From Mortierella sp. BCC40632 (Eukaryota > Mortierellomycota > Mortierellomycetes > Mortierellales > Mortierellaceae): 64,000 nt of DNA. The stretch spans positions 666,501-730,500 of the forward strand of contig WAEK01000015.1 of NCBI GenBank assembly GCA_011634665.1. The letters are read 5' to 3'. The notes beneath the pieces are model-generated. The model saw only the letters and a list, made by a program, of their open reading frames with translations, ran no database searches and was not told the DNA's origin. Positions 34,907-46,178 of this stretch are shown in pieces. Made by a program: the position numbers and the translations under genes. Each line of letters starts with the position of its first letter. Within the stretch, counting starts at the first letter, position 1.

Positions 34907-37837
34907 CTACTCATTGTGCGACCGTAGATGGTACATGTTGCCCCAGATCTGCCGCTTGGTATCGGCGGGCACATACGGCCATGCTTTGGCAATTGGATCT
35001 GATGTCTTCGACAACAATCTCTTCCTCTTGGTTGATGTCTCCTTTCCTGCTCCCCGAGTCGATCTTCCTTTGTTGGGCACCTGTACTGAATGTTCGAGCC
35101 CCGGGAATGGACACTTGGTCCATTGCTGCTCTTTCCAGTCCCGAATTTTGAGCGCACACAGCTCAAACAGACTTGGCACCCGGACCTGCTCATGAGCCAA
35201 CGCGTACTTGAGCACTCGACGCAACGTGGAAACGTACAGATGGCGTCCATCTGTACTCCAACCTAAACCACGAATCGAATCCAAGATTCTCAGACTTTCG
35301 TCCACTTGACCACGGAACGACAACATCAAGATATCATGCTTCTCCTCATAATGTGGACCCTCGCATCCTTTGAGTCCGGGTTCAAGAATAGCCCTGCCAT
35401 CATATCGCGTATCGGTCGGTACTAGGTCCACATCGCCAATACAACATCCTGAAATATCGACCACATGGACAAATCCATACCAATTAGCACAAGCAAATAG
35501 GTTCTCAAGGCTGGGATGAAAGTCAATCGAATAGCTGAAACCTCCCACATCAACACAGCAAACAATCTCGCGCGCAGGCATTGACCACACTACCACCCGT
35601 GAACAAGTATCGGATGAATGCGCAAACTTGGTCGATGATGCATTCCATGAGACATATTGTGAGGTGTACTTAGGTCGGTCAAAGGGTTGACGTCCGTTCT
35701 TGGTAGTAGGTGGCGGGTAAAGGACCTGGTCTGGAATTAAATGCTCCTGTGGCTCGCCAAATTGATGCAATAGTCGTGGTTTGGACCTTGGTGCCGCACC
35801 GTCAGTGGACCCGCCTTCCATCACTGTCTCAGTCTTCAGCTTTTCTCTGTCCGCATCTAAGGGTCCTCGTTGCCTCTTCCCCCGCCCTTGTCCATCCGTG
35901 GCCATATTAAAATCTTTGGGGTCGTCACTTTCATCCTCCATCGAGTCTTCTGTCGCATACTCCGAGTCTGTCTCTAACTCATCGACCATGATCTCATGCT
36001 CTCGCTTTTTCCGCTCTCTTCGCTGCTCCTCCGTCTCAGGGACATGCCGAACCTCGATTGTCCAAACTCGTTGAGCGTCTCCAACGATAGCTATATACTG
36101 ACCGTTGGGTGATACCTTGGCATCGTTCAAGGCTTGGCCATGGAACCCAGTCCGAATCCATGTATGACGTTCTGTCCTGAACTTGAACTCGTGTTCAACA
36201 TAGTCATCATCAATCTGTGCCGAATGCATATGGTCTGGCAAAGAGACAATAAAAAGACCCTTTTCATTCCCCGTAACTACCATGTAGTGGTCAAACTGGC
36301 CACTGGGTGAAGGGAATCCATCCTTGAGTTCCTCAGGGTCCAGATCGTCCTCTTCCCTTGCATCTTTCATGTCGGTGTCAAGGTCCGCCCCAACGGCAGA
36401 GGATGAGGCCGGGCTGTTGGATCCTGAGTCAGTTTTTGCTCCGTCCTTATGGGCTTTGTATTTCCCATAGCGTGGCCAACGCACAATCTGGATACTGTTG
36501 ATCATGATTCGCCTTGGACCAGTCACGAGTTCGTCGTAGTGAATCTGTCTGGGCTCGCCTTCACAGTCAGTGCAATATACCATCAAGTAATTCTGATCAG
36601 TCCCATGGACAAGATAGCCAAACCGGTGTGCAAAACAGAGTGGGTCTTCGTAATCCTCCATTTCGATGTAGTTGTCTGAGGGCGCGACGAATTCAAACCG
36701 ATGGACAGAGGACTTTAGATACTTTGTTGCCTTGAATGTTGTCACTAGTCCCGACTTGCGTGTATGTAACTGATGCTTTCCTGTACGCAACTGGGACCTG
36801 CCAATCCGAGAATTGACATAACGGTCATAATCTGTAAAATTTTGTGCTGTGGGGTCTGGGATGCCGCAGCGATGGATAGCTCGGTGGTGGATGGTGTAGA
36901 TATCATCATGCACTGCCATAGCTGAGGGCGTGATCACTAAAGAGTTGGCGCATTGAAAATGGAACGAGATGGCGGGCGAGTAGGCCACTTCCTGAGGATA
37001 ATCTCGTCCGCGAACCATCAGTCTGTGCAGATAATGTTCGGATTTAGGTAAAGATCCCTGTTTTGCCTCTTCTGTCTTGGTGGACTCGGCCACTGACCTT
37101 GCCTGTGGCTCAGAAACTGCAGCTGGGAAAGCATCCATTTTGCTTTCCCATTGAGACTGAACGCCGAGTTTTTTCTCACGCGTGCGACGACCCCGGCTCA
37201 GGTTGACCATGAGCTGTCGAATCAATTCGGTCAGATGTGTGGTAGGGTTCGGCCCAGATTCAAAGTGCTCGTGCGGATCAAAGTCGTGCATGTCGACCGA
37301 TCCTTGACCATCCACCTCTCCTAGCTCAAACTCTTTGGGTTCATACTTTTCATCGCCACTGAATTCCGACATGATATCGTCGTTGGGATCATCTACAACC
37401 CGTGCGGCTCGACGGTTGGCACGGACTTGTGGAGTGAGACGCTCGATATTGAAAAAGTTGGATGGGCCAAGAAATTCGTCAAGGTCGTTATCAAAGTCTT
37501 CGTCATAGTCTTCATCATATTCTTCGTCGTAGTCTTCGTCATAAATTTCGTCAAGGTCTTCATCGTAGACGCCGTCCCCAAAGCTCTCGTCTGAATGATC
37601 GTAGGGATTATATGGAATGTACCCTATGTTGGGAAAAACGGAGGGATCCATGCTACTGTCCGACTCGGTCTCCCAGGCCGATGATGCATCGTCGGCAGGT
37701 GGCTCAGTCGCTGACTGCAATGAGAAAAAATGGATCCCTCCATGGTCGTAGCTACCACCACTCGTCGTATTACCGGCAGTATCGTCGGCATTTGTATTAT
37801 TGTTGCCGTGGTCCTGATTACTGTGGTCGCCTTCCAT
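34907..37837 (-). CDS. Large acidic WD40-like protein (DUF2415-like)
   Basis: A single exon of 976 residues from ATG 37837 (MEGDHSNQD); a GTG 51 bp upstream in frame is not used. The N-terminal 130 residues are Asn/Asp-rich with an acidic repeat of DEDYDE type at about residues 90-120. Beta-propeller-like blades follow, clearest near the C-terminus: SQYVSWNASSTKFAHSSDT, RVVVWSMPAREIVCCVDVG, SIDFHPSLENLFACANWYG, GLGWSTDGRHLYVSTLRRV. The phrase SWNASSTKFAHSSD and the short conserved ending resemble fungal DUF2415/WD40 proteins; a CRT10-like role is another possibility. A nuclear or chromatin role is suggested by the acidic stretches and a KRKR segment near the C-terminus, but this is inference. 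Lack of introns is unusual in this window. Confidence 0.7.
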   Translation of the reverse strand: MEGDHSNQDHGNNNTNADDTAGNTTSGGSYDHGGIHFFSLQSATEPPADDASSAWETESDSSMDPSVFPNIGYIPYNPYDHSDESFGDGVYDEDLDEIYDEDYDEEYDEDYDEDFDNDLDEFLGPSNFFNIERLTPQVRANRRAARVVDDPNDDIMSEFSGDEKYEPKEFELGEVDGQGSVDMHDFDPHEHFESGPNPTTHLTELIRQLMVNLSRGRRTREKKLGVQSQWESKMDAFPAAVSEPQARSVAESTKTEEAKQGSLPKSEHYLHRLMVRGRDYPQEVAYSPAISFHFQCANSLVITPSAMAVHDDIYTIHHRAIHRCGIPDPTAQNFTDYDRYVNSRIGRSQLRTGKHQLHTRKSGLVTTFKATKYLKSSVHRFEFVAPSDNYIEMEDYEDPLCFAHRFGYLVHGTDQNYLMVYCTDCEGEPRQIHYDELVTGPRRIMINSIQIVRWPRYGKYKAHKDGAKTDSGSNSPASSSAVGADLDTDMKDAREEDDLDPEELKDGFPSPSGQFDHYMVVTGNEKGLFIVSLPDHMHSAQIDDDYVEHEFKFRTERHTWIRTGFHGQALNDAKVSPNGQYIAIVGDAQRVWTIEVRHVPETEEQRRERKKREHEIMVDELETDSEYATEDSMEDESDDPKDFNMATDGQGRGKRQRGPLDADREKLKTETVMEGGSTDGAAPRSKPRLLHQFGEPQEHLIPDQVLYPPPTTKNGRQPFDRPKYTSQYVSWNASSTKFAHSSDTCSRVVVWSMPAREIVCCVDVGGFSYSIDFHPSLENLFACANWYGFVHVVDISGCCIGDVDLVPTDTRYDGRAILEPGLKGCEGPHYEEKHDILMLSFRGQVDESLRILDSIRGLGWSTDGRHLYVSTLRRVLKYALAHEQVRVPSLFELCALKIRDWKEQQWTKCPFPGLEHSVQVPNKGRSTRGAGKETSTKRKRLLSKTSDPIAKAWPYVPADTKRQIWGNMYHLRSHNE

Positions 37838-38358
37838 TATGGATTGTCTTTGTCTTGGAGAAGGTGAATACCCAACAAGCCATTCCACTTGGCCAAAGCC
37901 TTTAGTACTTGTGTGAATGCAGCAAGACAGAGGGGAGGACGAAAAAAAAAAAACGCCGCCACCCCAGCCAGCCTTCTGCCACGTGATTAATACTCAACTT
38001 TAACAACTGCTCCATGGAGCTAATTCTTCTTCAACAGACTATTAATGCAGCAGGTGGGGCAATATCAGTTCAAAACAATAGAAACAACAACAACAACAAA
38101 AACAATAAAAACAATAAAAATGGACAATGTTCCTTCATCTTTTTTTTTTTTTTTTTTTTTTTTTGACTTGAGATAGTGTTGACAAGCAGACCTGCTTCAA
38201 TAGGAGAGACAAGCACGGAGTCCAACTGCTTCGCCTACATTCTGCAGAAAATGTCGGCCTATGAAACTTCAATCCATCCGCCATTTGAACTGCAGGATCT
38301 GTTCCTGAGTGATATCTACAGATCTCCGTTTTCTTGAAAACATTGCTCGCCAAACAGG

Positions 38359-38390
<32 letters not shown>

Positions 38391-39542
38391 GAGAGAGAGA
38401 GATTCGGCTACTCTACAAGCTTATGTTGTCGATAAAACACTCAACAATGAAAGCTCGAAAGCATCTAACACGTTCTGTTAAATCAATCAGCTTGTTGAGG
38501 TCGTTTTATCTTTCTACCCTGCCGGACATCAAAAACTAGGACCCTTGTTGAAAGCTCAAGACTTGTGAATGGCCCATTTCTGAACCTCCATCTAGTACTG
38601 TACATACCTCTTGAGTCACATGTAGTTAGTCGTCTGTATGATAAAACCATGGGTGATCACGAGCAAATCCCGTCCTTCAGCTCCACAATCATTTGTAGAC
38701 TACGCCTTTTGTGCTTTAGCCTTTCGTATCCTTGAGTTGAAGAGGTGGTTTCCAGACAAGATGAGGATGGATAAAAAGCGAGCCAATTGACCCTGCCGTG
38801 TCAAAATCAATAAATGAGAGGAGAAGGAGAAGGAGGAGGTAGAGAGTCTTGCCTCATGACAGCTAGATCTACAGTCAAAACGACAACGGCGCCGAGAACA
38901 GGATCGATAATAGAGGCAGAATTGAGGCCCGTGCCCATGGTTGACCACCCATCCATACCATCACGTCAAAGAGCAAAGCTTCTTAAATTTGGCCCTCATA
39001 AGAGCTTCTGGACCATAGTTGATACGCGTCTGCTAGAGGCAAAATGGAACGTTCTGGTGCTTGTGTTGATGTTGTTTCTCGTTGGGTGCCACATGGTCAG
39101 AGAAGTCGACCGCTGTCCTTGATCGTCACTCAAGAGAGGGATGTCCTTCAAACAAAGGGCAATATGCCTAGGATGCGAAGGTTGACGGCAGAAGCAGCAG
39201 GAAGATCAGCAGACTAGGATGTGTGCGTGAGAGCAAGCAGGAGCATCGAGAGAGCGGGAGATGCGTCTCTCGCCGATGAGCGGATATGGCACCATCGCTG
39301 CGGTGGTTAGCAAGTCAGCGTAGGCGTTTGAGGGGAAAGACCAACAGAAGGGCCGCACAAAGGACAGATGAGATCTACCGTCCACAAACCGGGTGAGCTT
39401 GCTCGAGCCCTTGAATGACTGAAGCTCCCTTGCCACGCCGTCGGCAAGGTGTACCGAGAGAGTAGAGCGACCGAATCCTCTTCTTGAGCAATGTGGGGGG
39501 GGATACAGAGAGATAACGAATGAAAGGACTGGAGCGGAGGTG

Positions 39543-39592
<50 letters not shown>

Positions 39593-39698
39593 CGGCGATG
39601 GCCGTGAGGCATCTACCCGAAGAAGGCGGTTGAGTTTGAACTGGAGTCCAGCGAACTGGCCCTGTGCGATCGGCCACCTCGGGTCACAAGCAAGCCAG

Positions 39699-39739
<41 letters not shown>

Positions 39740-39984
39740 CTTCCTTCTTTCTCTTTCATTGCAGATCGCATCGTTTGCTCTTTCTGCTGGATCATCGTAG
39801 CCGTGCTTGCCCATTTGTCCAGCATCCACGCATCCTATTCTGCTTACGCCCATCCCTGCCGACTCCGGCATCTCCACCTTACGTCTGCCATTCACATCGC
39901 TCCATCTCATTCTCTCATTCACACTTCGACCTGCACCTTTTTTTTTTCTTTTTCTTTTTTTTCTTCCCCGCCACAAGTCCCCCC
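37838..39984. other. Intergenic region between divergent genes, repeat-rich
   Basis: A 2.1-kb gap. It contains T24 at about 38141-38164, A25 at about 38361-38385, (GA)22 at about 39547-39590 and T38 at 39702-39739. The last lies about 250 bp before the OSGIN-like start. A minus-strand frame at about 38940-38815 encodes a short hydrophobic peptide (IDPVLGAVVVLTVDLAV) but no convincing full gene could be assembled. Confidence 0.55.
39702..39739. repeat. Poly(T) tract, 38 bp
   Basis: Uninterrupted T tract about 250 bp upstream of the OSGIN-like gene start, on its sense strand. Confidence 0.9.
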
Positions 39985-41274
39985 ATGTCTGCATTGCCTC
40001 CACACACGGACATTGTCGTCGTCGGTAATGTCGCTTTCCTGCGCACACTCTGACCACCTACTCTCCACTAGCATGACTCTACCAGTTGTCCTCTTCAGCT
40101 ACTTGCTCACTCGCTCTTTGTCCTCGGCGCGGCCTCACTTCCTGACCTCGTCTCTTCTTTCGCCTCTGCTGCTCCAGGCAATGGCCCCGCCGGAATCCTA
40201 ATCTCTCTGCTCCTCAGTGGGCACGAGCCGTTTTACCACGCAGAACCAAGCCGACCACACCCTGACCCGATCTTGCATGGTATGCTCGCTCCGACAGCAC
40301 TCCAGGGAAATAGACCACGATCGCTTCTGAAGCAGGTATTTACCATGCAATACCCAAACCGTGAACCATGTGCGTTCACTTTACATCCCGCCAAGTGTAT
40401 TGCCACATCGGTCTACTCATCCCTTGATCTCCTTCACTCGCACTTTTCGTTGTCCCTTCTCAATCGCTCGTTGGTTAGCGAGCTGGCTGTGCGCAAAGGC
40501 CTTATCTCCTACTGGCCTCTGACCACTCTCTCATTGTTGCGACCACTCTTTTTCGCATCTTTTTGTGTCGGTGCAGAGCACTTCTGCTGTCTTTTGCCTT
40601 GCCTGCTTTTTGATTATTAATCCATGAAGGGGAACTTGCTTGTCAGTGGCCTATACGTACACGATGCAGGTATTATCGTGACCGACACAACCCACCATGA
40701 AATGCACACGCAATGACTACGCGGAAAGGGCGCACCTTCTCCTCGATTAGATCCTGGAGAGAGAGAGAGAGAAAGGGCTCTCTTTAGACAGAGCTCAAAG
40801 CTACTGCAAGTCGTCTTCAATGGGTAGAGCTATTGAACAAGGCGATCGAGCAATGCATTAACGGGTGTTCTTCCTCGAGGCATTGTTGCCCACTTGTTCT
40901 AATTGCCCCTACTTCCCCCGCTCTCCCCCCCCCCTTCTTTTCATCTTCATCCATTGCCTCCTGCCCAACGAACAAGCGCACACACATACACACAGACGTG
41001 CTGTGTCCTGTCCTAACAAGACGGTGCGTTGTTCGTCTGGGATTTTTAATATATTTTTACACAGCGTGGCCGCAGATAGCTAGGATGACACCATCTGGTA
41101 TCAGCCGCCCACAGCAGAGCTCACTCCGATTGCCCAGATGCACAACGAAGAGGGAATCGCTTCAGACGCGTCCAGCGAGATGCAGTGCTTCGCCATTTGC
41201 AAATCCTGACCCATCACTTCCCTCGCCTTCTCTGCTCCGCGTGCCTGTAGCTCGCTCCGCGCAAAGGGACTCCC

Positions 41275-41354
<80 letters not shown>

Positions 41355-44300
41355 TCTCTCGCTCTCTCTCCTCTCCCCTTCCTTACACTTTACTCAAACA
41401 CACTCACGCACACACACCATCGGGGCGTCCATGGGCAAATCTTTGCATCACACTCAACTCGCTCACGCACACACACACACACATGGCTTTCTACCGATGA
41501 CACATGAAACATATATCCCATGTCTTTGTCCTGCGCGCTGACCACCTGTAGTCTCCTCTTCCTCTTGCCAATCACCCACGAGTCTCACCCGTCTGTTTGT
41601 CGCCGCTGCGTGGATGGATGTATACAACGACTGCGCGGCGCCGCATTCTCTTCCGATGGGTTCTGTGTCTAACTGTCTTTCTCCATCCCCCCGCCTCTTC
41701 TCCCCCCTTCCTTTCCTTCCTGTCAACAGGACTTTATGCAGCTCACAAACCATATCCAGCATCAACTCGCCGAGGCTGGGCGCGATGCAAACCCGATCAG
41801 TGCCATGTTTGATACTCTGGCCCATCCACTTATTGATACCCACCGGGGTGAATATCCGTCCTTCCTCGAGTGGAGACACTCTTCACTGCCTTTACCACAG
41901 CACGTGGCTGCACCGCCCAGGGCCACCTCTTTGCCACTGTCACCGCCACAGCCTCATCCTGTCGACTCTTTCTCGAATGAAGGGTCTATTAGAGTCGATG
42001 CAAGGAACACTGTTGCAGGCGACGATGTTCCAGCTGTGGCAGAACTACTTGACCAGATAAAACAAAGCACTGCATCTACAACATCGACAGTACGCCCACA
42101 TGTTGTGCTTGGTCGTGGGAAGATTGGAGGGATCTGGGCCGATATGGATCAAGATCACAACCAGACTCTCAGGTACAGAGCAAAAACCTGATAGAAAAAA
42201 GTGGCATCGTTTGCTTTTTTTTTCCATCTTGTGTAACGCATCGGGATGCTCCTCTCCCTATTGACCAGTTTGATTTCTTTGTCGGGGGGGGGGTTTTTTT
42301 TAGTTACTACGAGCACATGGAGCTGCCCCTGTATCCATTCAGCGAGTTTGTACGCGATCATGCCGAGCATGCTCAGGCCCTCGACCGCCCCCTCCGCTCT
42401 ACTGTTTCTGCTTATTATAAGGCCTATGTTGAAAAGGTTGGCATCGCCGCGAATTTTTCCAACTTTACCACAGTCACAGCCGTGTACCATCTCAAGGATC
42501 TCGACCGCCATTGTTGTTGTGCCTTGGATCCACTCTGGGTTCCCGTTTCTGCTCCTGGACACCCTTTCGCACAGCAGACTGGGGTGTGTCGTGAGTGTTC
42601 CTCATACCGATATGCTGTCCTTGGTCACATTGAGCGCCAGCCGGCCCTTCCAAGGAACGGACGTCTATCACACAACCATCGAAAGAGGACAAAATTTTTG
42701 ATTCGGTGCAAGACATTGGTCCTGGCCACAGGGACATTTGACCAGCCTAAAAAGTTACAGGCCGTCGGTCCACATCCGTGTACACCGCCTTGTGTTCCAA
42801 CGGCAATCCAGCAAACGTTCCATGATACGAAGCAACTGGAAGAATGGATGAAACGACACGACCAACCACCGTCTGTTCTCCGGTCAAAGTCTGTATTGAG
42901 CGACGGAGAAGCCCTGACTCCTACTGTAGTGTCTCCTCCACCATCACCCCTACCTACCGCGGATGCCTCACCTCCGGTGCCAAAGGTAGTGGGGTCTGGG
43001 ATGAGTCCAATATCCTCCAGCTCAACCCCCTCATCTAGACTGCCAATCGTCATTGTGGGGACAGGTCTATCTGCGGCAGATGCTATCCTTTTGATCCAGG
43101 AAAAGCAGCCTTGGAGAAAAGTTCTGCACATCTACCGCCATTTCACTGCCTCCGAGCCCTCGCCCTTGAAACGATGCAACCGAGATGTTTACCCTGAGTA
43201 TGCTTCTATCTGGCAGAAGATGAGAAAGTCTGCTTCGCTCCGAAAGGCCATCCAATCTTATCAGCCCTATGATATTAGTCATTCTCATGCCGCTGCAGAT
43301 ACTGCAGATACTTCAAGTACCCTTAGTTCTACGAAGTGTGATGCATGTATCACACTGCAAATGGATCTCAGACAACTAGAAGAGACTACCATTTCGAGCG
43401 CAGCAGCAGCGTCAGCTCTTTGCTCAGAATGCTCGTACAGGGGTCTTCCTGATGCAGCCATCTCGAGTTGGAACCCCTTGACGGGTGAGATCTCTATCCT
43501 GATGAATCACGGAGTGATGGTCAAGGACCGCGTCGCCGCTGTAGGTGTGTTCATCGGCAAAGAAGTTCATATGGCTTTCCTAAAGGGATCACTTGCGCAG
43601 GAAATGCTGTCGAGCGACACTAGCAGCTCAAACTTGGGGAGTGCTGGATACAGAACAGGAATTTCAACCGCAGAAGCTGGATCAGGCAGAGGCGGAACAA
43701 ATTGTAGCACTGATAGCACATCAGGTCAGGTTACTGGCATAGCAATGGATCATATTGGTCGTAAAGTCGATTCGAACCGAGTCAATAATGCAGGCTCTGC
43801 AGGCATTGGGAGCGTGGGGGGAGTGGCAGGAGGTGTGCCACCCCTTGTCCGTCGAGGAAGTGAACCTAGCCATATTCAGCGGTTAGAGATGCTTGAAATG
43901 GTTACACCGCCCTGCACGCCTCCCCGCTCACCTGTTCTCAAGCCTAGACAACAACTCCTTTGGAAGAAACAGGCAACCCAGGCGAGTGCAAGCACAGTTG
44001 CTGCTGCAGCGGAGGGACTTTTGATGAAGGGAGACGAGAATCAACAAGATACTGTAGAAGCTATTATGGGTACGAGAGAGAAGGTTGACATTGACCAGAA
44101 TCAATCCTCGAACGAGAAACCTTCTCTGCTCCAAGGGGGACCTCAATCGTCGGACGAAATTAAGATGGTTGACGACGGCGACCAGACCAGTGATTCAGAC
44201 TCGACCGTGTCCGAAGAAGAAGGCAAACTGGAAAAATACCAGGTTTTGACCTTACTTCATCCACTTGTCTCGGACATGTACAGCTTCAGGATTATTCCAG

Positions 44301-45463
44301 CCAACGCAACCCCAATATCGTCCTCAACCTTGACAACGCCGTTTGTGTTGCCTACTCCTACCAGTGGAAACCCTCAGTTAAACTCTGTAGATGTTATGAA
44401 CTTAAGCCTTGTGGCTGGGACTAGCATCTCTCAGAGCCAGAGTAAGGTTGTACCTGTAATGAACATTCCACCGACTGCGTATTACGCACCTACGCGGGCA
44501 AAACGATGCACACGACTGCCTCGTTACCCAAAACGCCCATTTGAGTCAGAGTCAGCATCCAAACAAGACAGGAGTGAATCTCATTCAAGTCAATGTGCTA
44601 CTACACCTGTCTTTACATCGGATATGCCACTCTCAGGTCGGGTCCTAGTGGATGATCGGGACATGGACTCTGAGCAGGGGATGGATTATGATGCTCATCG
44701 TGTGCTTGATGGCGAGGAAGTCGTCGCTTCTGGGCCTCTTCCAAGAAGTCACTCAAGCAGTCCTGAACCCAAATCGGCCATGTTCGCGACTCGGGTTTTA
44801 TCGTCGTGTATCTCAATGCCATGTTCGCCTCTGTTGGGCTGTCGGATTGTGTGTCCAGCTCTGGCATCACCCCCACTGTTAATGCTCGGTGCTTCGGCGC
44901 CTGCTGCGAGTACACTTGACAATTCAACCGTCACGATCTCTTTGCCAGCATTACCGCTGTCGACTTCGGCACCACCTCGAGCGAGCATGGCGGTACCTTC
45001 GCTGCCACCCTCTTCGCCGGCCCTCTCCTCGTCCGCTTCGCTATCCTCTTCCAACAGTCCTTCACCAACCATGTCACTGATCTCGGCTAGCTCGTCGACA
45101 ACCTCCTTGGCACTCGATGCGAGCGAGATATCAGCTGGAGTTCTGGGCCTTTTTGAAAGTGACATGGAGGAGGGAAGGACGTTGGACGAAGGATGGTGTT
45201 GTGAGGGCTGCGACTGCGAGAGTGAATGTACATGTCAGCAGACAAAGATCCAGAGCAAAGTTAATCTGGAGAAGAGTCTAGAGGCATCATTACCACTACC
45301 ACTACTTGAGCCGGAACCCATTCCGTTAGTGGATCAGTCAATCTATGCCGCAGGAGCGATTACGGGATCCAAGTTTGTGCGATATGTCTTGGGTAACGGG
45401 ATGGCGATCGTGGCTGATATCTTGAAGAACGAGCGGGCGAATGATGTAGATGTCTGCTGTTAA
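39985..45463 (+). CDS. OSGIN-type FAD-dependent oxidoreductase, greatly enlarged
   Basis: Four exons in phase: 39985-40024, 40178-40335, 41730-42172 and 42304-45463, giving 1,266 residues; animal OSGIN1/2 have about 480-550. The FAD-binding GxGxxG motif spans the first intron (VVVG/NGPAGILISLLLSG). Family blocks follow: HVVLGRGKIGGIWADMD, AYVEKVGIAANF, LVLATGTFDQPKK, the second nucleotide-binding motif VIVGTGLSAADAILL, YPEYASIWQKM, and the C-terminal YAAGAITGSKFVRYVLGNG. OSGIN relatives are flavin monooxygenase-like enzymes linked to oxidative stress; substrate is unknown. Most of residues 540-1215 is insert: a CxxC-24-CxxC pair at 559-590, Ser/Pro/Thr-rich sequence and a Cys-rich segment near 1180-1193. 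The second intron (40336-41729) is 1.4 kb and contains (TC)35. Confidence 0.88.
41280..41350. repeat. (TC)35 microsatellite in OSGIN-like intron
   Basis: Perfect TC tract of about 70 bp inside the 1.4-kb second intron, on the sense strand, followed by imperfect TC units to about 41373 and by CA-rich repeats. Confidence 0.9.
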
Positions 45464-46178
45464 ATCACGAGTCTGGAACTTGTTCCCTATTTTATTTTAT
45501 TTTATTTTTCTCCACACCTTCTTTCGGCCTTTTCTTTTGATTTATCCTCTCCACTCCATATACTTTTCTTTTCCTTGTTACATATTGCTGTTATAAATGG
45601 GCAAGCGCTCGCCCTGATGCCCTTGGAGGGCAATGACCGATAGAATACCCTACATCTCCCATCGTTTTTTTTTTTTTTTTTTTTTTTTAGAGAAATAAAA
45701 AGAAGAAAAATAGCAGAGCAAAGTAAAAAGAAAATTGGGGAAGAAGGAGAGGCGAAACGTTGCGCCCTTTCTTTCTTTCTTTCTTTCTTCTCCCAGGACA
45801 AAAGAGATTCTCTTCCTTTCTCCCTCTCCCAAGAGAGCGGGCGAAATGACTAATGGGCCCAGGTGGTGAGAGCCCTTTTCTTTTTAAGGTTCCGTGGGAA
45901 ATTACCATTTTGGGATCAAAGGTGTTCTTAGGTTTTGTCGGGGATCCCTTTTCTTATTTCTCTCTCCCCTTCTTTCTCTCTTTCACACGCATTCACCCAC
46001 AACACACCGCGATAACGCAGGAAATACACACGCTTCTATAAAGTCGGTTTAATGTCTGTTCAGTGGGGTGCGTGCTGAAGGTAGTGGGGATGATGATAGG
46101 GGTGATATAGATGGGGGGAAGAAATACAAAAAGGTGGGCTTCATTCTCAGTCATTCTCTCGATTCAATCTTTCTTTCT
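45464..46178. other. Convergent 3' region between OSGIN-like gene and ARG8
   Basis: About 0.7 kb with TTTTA repeats just after the stop (45490-45508), a poly(T) run at about 45666-45688 and (TTTC)n near 45768-45789. No gene is apparent. Confidence 0.6.

Noticed and set aside
38700..38940. Possible small membrane protein on the minus strand, weakly like Nce101
   Set aside because: Needs a GC-AG intron, the conserved C-terminal part is absent, and no start exon is convincing.
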